Positions 52,210 to 55,367 of a DNA stretch of 55,367 nt are shown here, in pieces. The DNA is from Seleniivibrio sp. (lineage in GTDB: Bacteria; Chrysiogenota; Deferribacteres; Deferribacterales; Geovibrionaceae). Position numbers and translations under genes: made by a program. The stretch spans positions 1-55,367 of the forward strand of contig NZ_JAJOIL010000019.1 in assembly GCF_021209385.1 (NCBI RefSeq). The letters are read 5' to 3'. Positions within the stretch are counted from its first letter, which is position 1, and each line of letters opens with the position of its first letter. The notes below the pieces were generated by a model that had not been told where the DNA came from, did no database searches, and saw only the letters and a program-made list of their open reading frames with translations.

Positions 52210-53501
52210 TTGATCCTCCTTTTCAGATCAGGCAGCCCGAAATCTTTTTGAAAATTCTCACGGGTTCTGTTGAAGTAACCGAATTTCATAGTCTTATGTT
52301 TCTTTCTTATAAGTTTAAGGAGGTTCTTAAGCCCCAGAATCTCCTCTTTCTTAAACTTCATTCCTGCAAACAGAAAATCCGGGTCGATGTTCAGATTGCG
52401 CAGCTGGATAAGGTCTATCTTATACGCATCCAGAAAATCCACCAGAGTGTTCGCTTCGCTCTCTCTGTCGTTTATGCCCGGCATGGTGAGGAAGTTAAGC
52501 GACGTATATACATTATATCTGTTGGCAAGCTCTATACTTTTCAGCACATCATCAAGGGTATAGCCAACAGGATTGTAATATGCGTCATATGTGGATTGTA
52601 CCACTGAATTGAGGCTGACCCTAATACTATCTACACCAGCGTCGAAAATCATCTTCATTTTTTCAGGACTGGAGCAGTTCGAGTTGAAATTTACCGTAAG
52701 TTCCGGAGCCTGCGCTTTGATAAGTTTGATAGCCTTTGCAATGGTGTCCGCAACGGTGATGGGATCGCCTTCGCATCCCTGCCCGAAACTGACGATTGGT
52801 TCTTCCGCCACTTCGTAATGGTTCAGCGCAACCTGCGCTATCTCCTCGGGAGTGGGCGTGAATTTTATCCTGTCCTGCGGTGCTGTCAGCCGTTTATCGT
52901 CCTGTTTGGATATACAGCCCATGCATCTGCTGTTGCAGGTGGGTGCGGTGGGCAAAGGACATTCCCATCTTCCGATGAACGCGTTCTTCGCCGCCGTGCA
53001 ATGGTATTCCAGCGCGCAGGTGGAAAGCTGTTTATAAAGCCTGTTGTCGGGATATTTTTCAAGCATTCTGTCCACAGTGGGTTTGAAAGCGTCGGTATAG
53101 TCGAAGTTTGCGGGGTTCCATTTGCTGTCGTCGTCAACCTTAATGGCGGGAACGACGAATTTGTCGTTAAGCCAGCCCACGGCGGTGTAAGCGTAAAGCG
53201 GAAGCACCTCTTCCGTGTTTTTGACATATGCCGGAAGGAAAAGCCTCAGAAAGCCGGGGTCGAGAAACGCACTGACCGCATAGCCGCCCGTAAAGGTTTC
53301 CATACCTGCAGTCTGGGGGTTATAAGCCACAGGGTGGCTGTTCGGAACGAAATAAAGCCTTGAACAGGGCGGAAGCTCGATAAGCTCCACCTCATATGGA
53401 ACGAAATTATAGTTCTCGCTCCTCACAGTCATTTTCAGATGTGGGTGATCATATATGTTGCCCTGCCTGTCGGCAAAGAGAAGATTCGGAATTGCGTACA
53501 T
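52206..53501 (-). CDS. Radical SAM protein of unknown function
   Basis: 431 residues from the ATG at 53501 (GGAG upstream). The cluster motif is TCNSRCMGC (CxxxCxxC, near residues 198-205). GQGCEGDP and VNFNSNCS, then VDSIRVSLNS and NFLTMPGINDRE, fit a radical SAM TIM barrel. About 160 residues precede the cluster with several cysteines (CALEYHC, ECPLPTAPTC). Resembles uncharacterised radical SAM proteins; product unknown. First gene of the operon with the barrel, nadB and mnmD. Confidence 0.85.
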   Translation of the reverse strand: MYAIPNLLFADRQGNIYDHPHLKMTVRSENYNFVPYEVELIELPPCSRLYFVPNSHPVAYNPQTAGMETFTGGYAVSAFLDPGFLRLFLPAYVKNTEEVLPLYAYTAVGWLNDKFVVPAIKVDDDSKWNPANFDYTDAFKPTVDRMLEKYPDNRLYKQLSTCALEYHCTAAKNAFIGRWECPLPTAPTCNSRCMGCISKQDDKRLTAPQDRIKFTPTPEEIAQVALNHYEVAEEPIVSFGQGCEGDPITVADTIAKAIKLIKAQAPELTVNFNSNCSSPEKMKMIFDAGVDSIRVSLNSVVQSTYDAYYNPVGYTLDDVLKSIELANRYNVYTSLNFLTMPGINDRESEANTLVDFLDAYKIDLIQLRNLNIDPDFLFAGMKFKKEEILGLKNLLKLIRKKHKTMKFGYFNRTRENFQKDFGLPDLKRRIK

Positions 53502-53618
53502 TAAATGATGCTCCGTAGTTTTGAAAAATAATAGTTTTACCACGTTGCAAAGTCAAGGTGATATAAACGGTTTTTTAATGGAGAAATAAGCAAACTATTG
53601 GACGAATCTGATTTGATG

Positions 53619-53648
53619 TTGTTATTTTTCTTAATTTGTGGCTATAAT
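53619..53648 (+). promoter_or_regulatory. Probable enolase promoter
   Basis: TTGTTA (53619-53624), an 18-nt spacer, and a perfect TATAAT (53643-53648), giving an 80-nt leader before eno. Confidence 0.6.
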
Positions 53649-53669
53649 TTATGGTTAAATGCAGGGTGA

Positions 53670-55025
<1,356 letters not shown>

Positions 55026-55154
55026 ACTGTGAGAACAAGCCTGCACGATGCAGGCTCATGAAGCGTAGCGGAATGTGAGGCTGGGTTGGCTTTGCCAGCC
55101 TAAGCCGTTGACGAAAATTTCTCAGGAAGGGAAATTTTCGCCGGTTATATGTGG
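55026..55154. other. 129-bp hairpin-rich insert between two copies of the eno 3' end
   Basis: Three perfect hairpins in sequence: AGCCTGCA/TGCAGGCT (55038-55056), AGGCTGG/CCAGCCT (55078-55101), CGAAAATTTC/GAAATTTTCG (55112-55140). AAGCGTAGC at 55061-55069 pairs with GCTACGCTT at 55158-55166, inside the duplicated eno end. No open frame of note. Confidence 0.7.
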
Positions 55155-55202
55155 CAGGCTACGCTTAAGGGACTCAAAGGATTCTATAATTTAAAAAAGT
55201 AA
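55155..55202 (+). repeat. Duplicate of the last 16 eno codons
   Basis: Encodes [15 protein letters not shown] and a stop; the true eno end (54978-55025) encodes [15 protein letters not shown] and a stop. The DNA differs at 10 of 48 positions but the protein at one residue. It is not preceded by enolase coding sequence: an ATG at 55149 would give only MW plus this tail. So this is a second, diverged eno 3' end. Confidence 0.85.
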
Positions 55203-55224
55203 TTAGAAGAATTAAGATATAAAA

Positions 55225-55244
55225 AGGCGACCGATTGGTCGCCT
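55225..55244 (+). terminator. Hairpin, probable eno terminator
   Basis: AGGCGACC / GGTCGCCT with a 4-nt loop. The T tract is weak (CAGATTGTT). It follows the duplicated eno end rather than the real one. Confidence 0.6.
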
Positions 55245-55257
55245 CAGATTGTTGACA

Positions 55258-55287
55258 AACGCCATGTAATTGCAATTACATGGCGTT
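55258..55287. repeat. 30-bp perfect palindrome
   Basis: Each half is AACGCCATGTAATTG and its exact complement, with no spacer. T-rich sequence follows. It stands 17 bp before the truncated transposase-like frame, so it may belong to an insertion-sequence end, its target, or a terminator. Confidence 0.7.
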
Positions 55288-55304
55288 TTCTGTTATATTA
55301 TGTG

Positions 55305-55367
55305 ATGCTTAAAGAGACAGAAGACCAATTTCAAACAGAACTCTATCTTAACATAGATGACCTTGTC
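55305..55367 (+). CDS. Partial transposase-like gene (window edge)
   Basis: The first 21 codons only: MLKETEDQFQTELYLNIDDLV. This resembles the N-termini of IS1182-type transposases, which start with a short polar stretch and continue VPxDHLLR. The remainder lies outside the window. An alternative is an unrelated protein with a similar start. Confidence 0.5.
   Translation, partial: MLKETEDQFQTELYLNIDDLV

Overview
The window reads like a chromosome segment of an anaerobic, motile, Gram-negative bacterium. Genes are dense and on both strands, with moderate GC. It carries outer-membrane and lipoprotein genes, a complete Na+-translocating NADH:quinone reductase operon (nqrABCDEF plus nqrM), a Na+ symporter, anaerobe-type redox proteins (rubrerythrin, desulforedoxin, a 2-hydroxyacyl-CoA dehydratase/double-cubane pair) and many orphan sensors. 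The gene set and protein style suggest Deferribacterota (Geovibrio/Denitrovibrio/Seleniivibrio-like); this is inference and no 16S gene is present.

Layout. 0-3 kb: ilvE and a BaiN/HI0933-type flavoprotein. 3-6.8 kb: a membrane histidine kinase and sigma-54 response regulator, followed by a near-consensus sigma-54 promoter driving a small secreted protein. 6.8-16.7 kb: NSS symporter, desulforedoxin, rubrerythrin, two soluble PAS histidine kinases, a Cache-PAS-GGDEF-EAL protein and a DUF5610-like protein. 16.8-22.6 kb: the nqr operon. 22.7-29 kb: an EamA transporter; a four-gene translationally coupled operon (cytosolic solute-binding-like protein, G3E-type GTPase, ABC ATPase, YgbA-like protein) behind an FNR-type promoter; and an acyltransferase. 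29-34.3 kb: bacterioferritin, MarR, a DUF486/ArsR pair, htpG, and an MFS pump whose promoter lies between two inverted repeats. 34.4-41.6 kb: a 122-bp structured repeat, a frameshifted rqcH, an SdhE-like protein, a small unknown protein, a double-cubane-like protein with a frameshifted activator ATPase, a decayed AT-rich DUF4365-like gene, an MFS transporter and a tautomerase. 41.7-44.4 kb: a chemoreceptor and an XRE regulator.

44.4-49.2 kb lies between two identical tRNA-Gly(GCC) genes with matching promoters. It holds a lipoprotein, a GGxGxD-repeat protein, an orphan nucleotidyltransferase, a very AT-rich OLD-family ATPase/nuclease and tRNA-Cys. 49.3-53.5 kb is a tight operon: radical SAM protein, outer-membrane protein, nadB, mnmD. 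The last part is enolase, whose last 16 codons (including the stop) are repeated 129 bp downstream beyond a hairpin-rich element. A terminator, a 30-bp perfect palindrome and the start of a probable transposase follow.

The strongest candidates for new biology are the permease-less binding-protein/GTPase/ATPase/YgbA operon with its FNR-type promoter, the kinase/sigma-54 regulator/small secreted protein circuit, and the duplicated enolase end. Four single-base frameshifts fall in 35.4-39.4 kb, three of them in homopolymer runs, so sequence error must be excluded before these genes are called dead. All assignments come from reading the sequence and from family knowledge; no database search was run.
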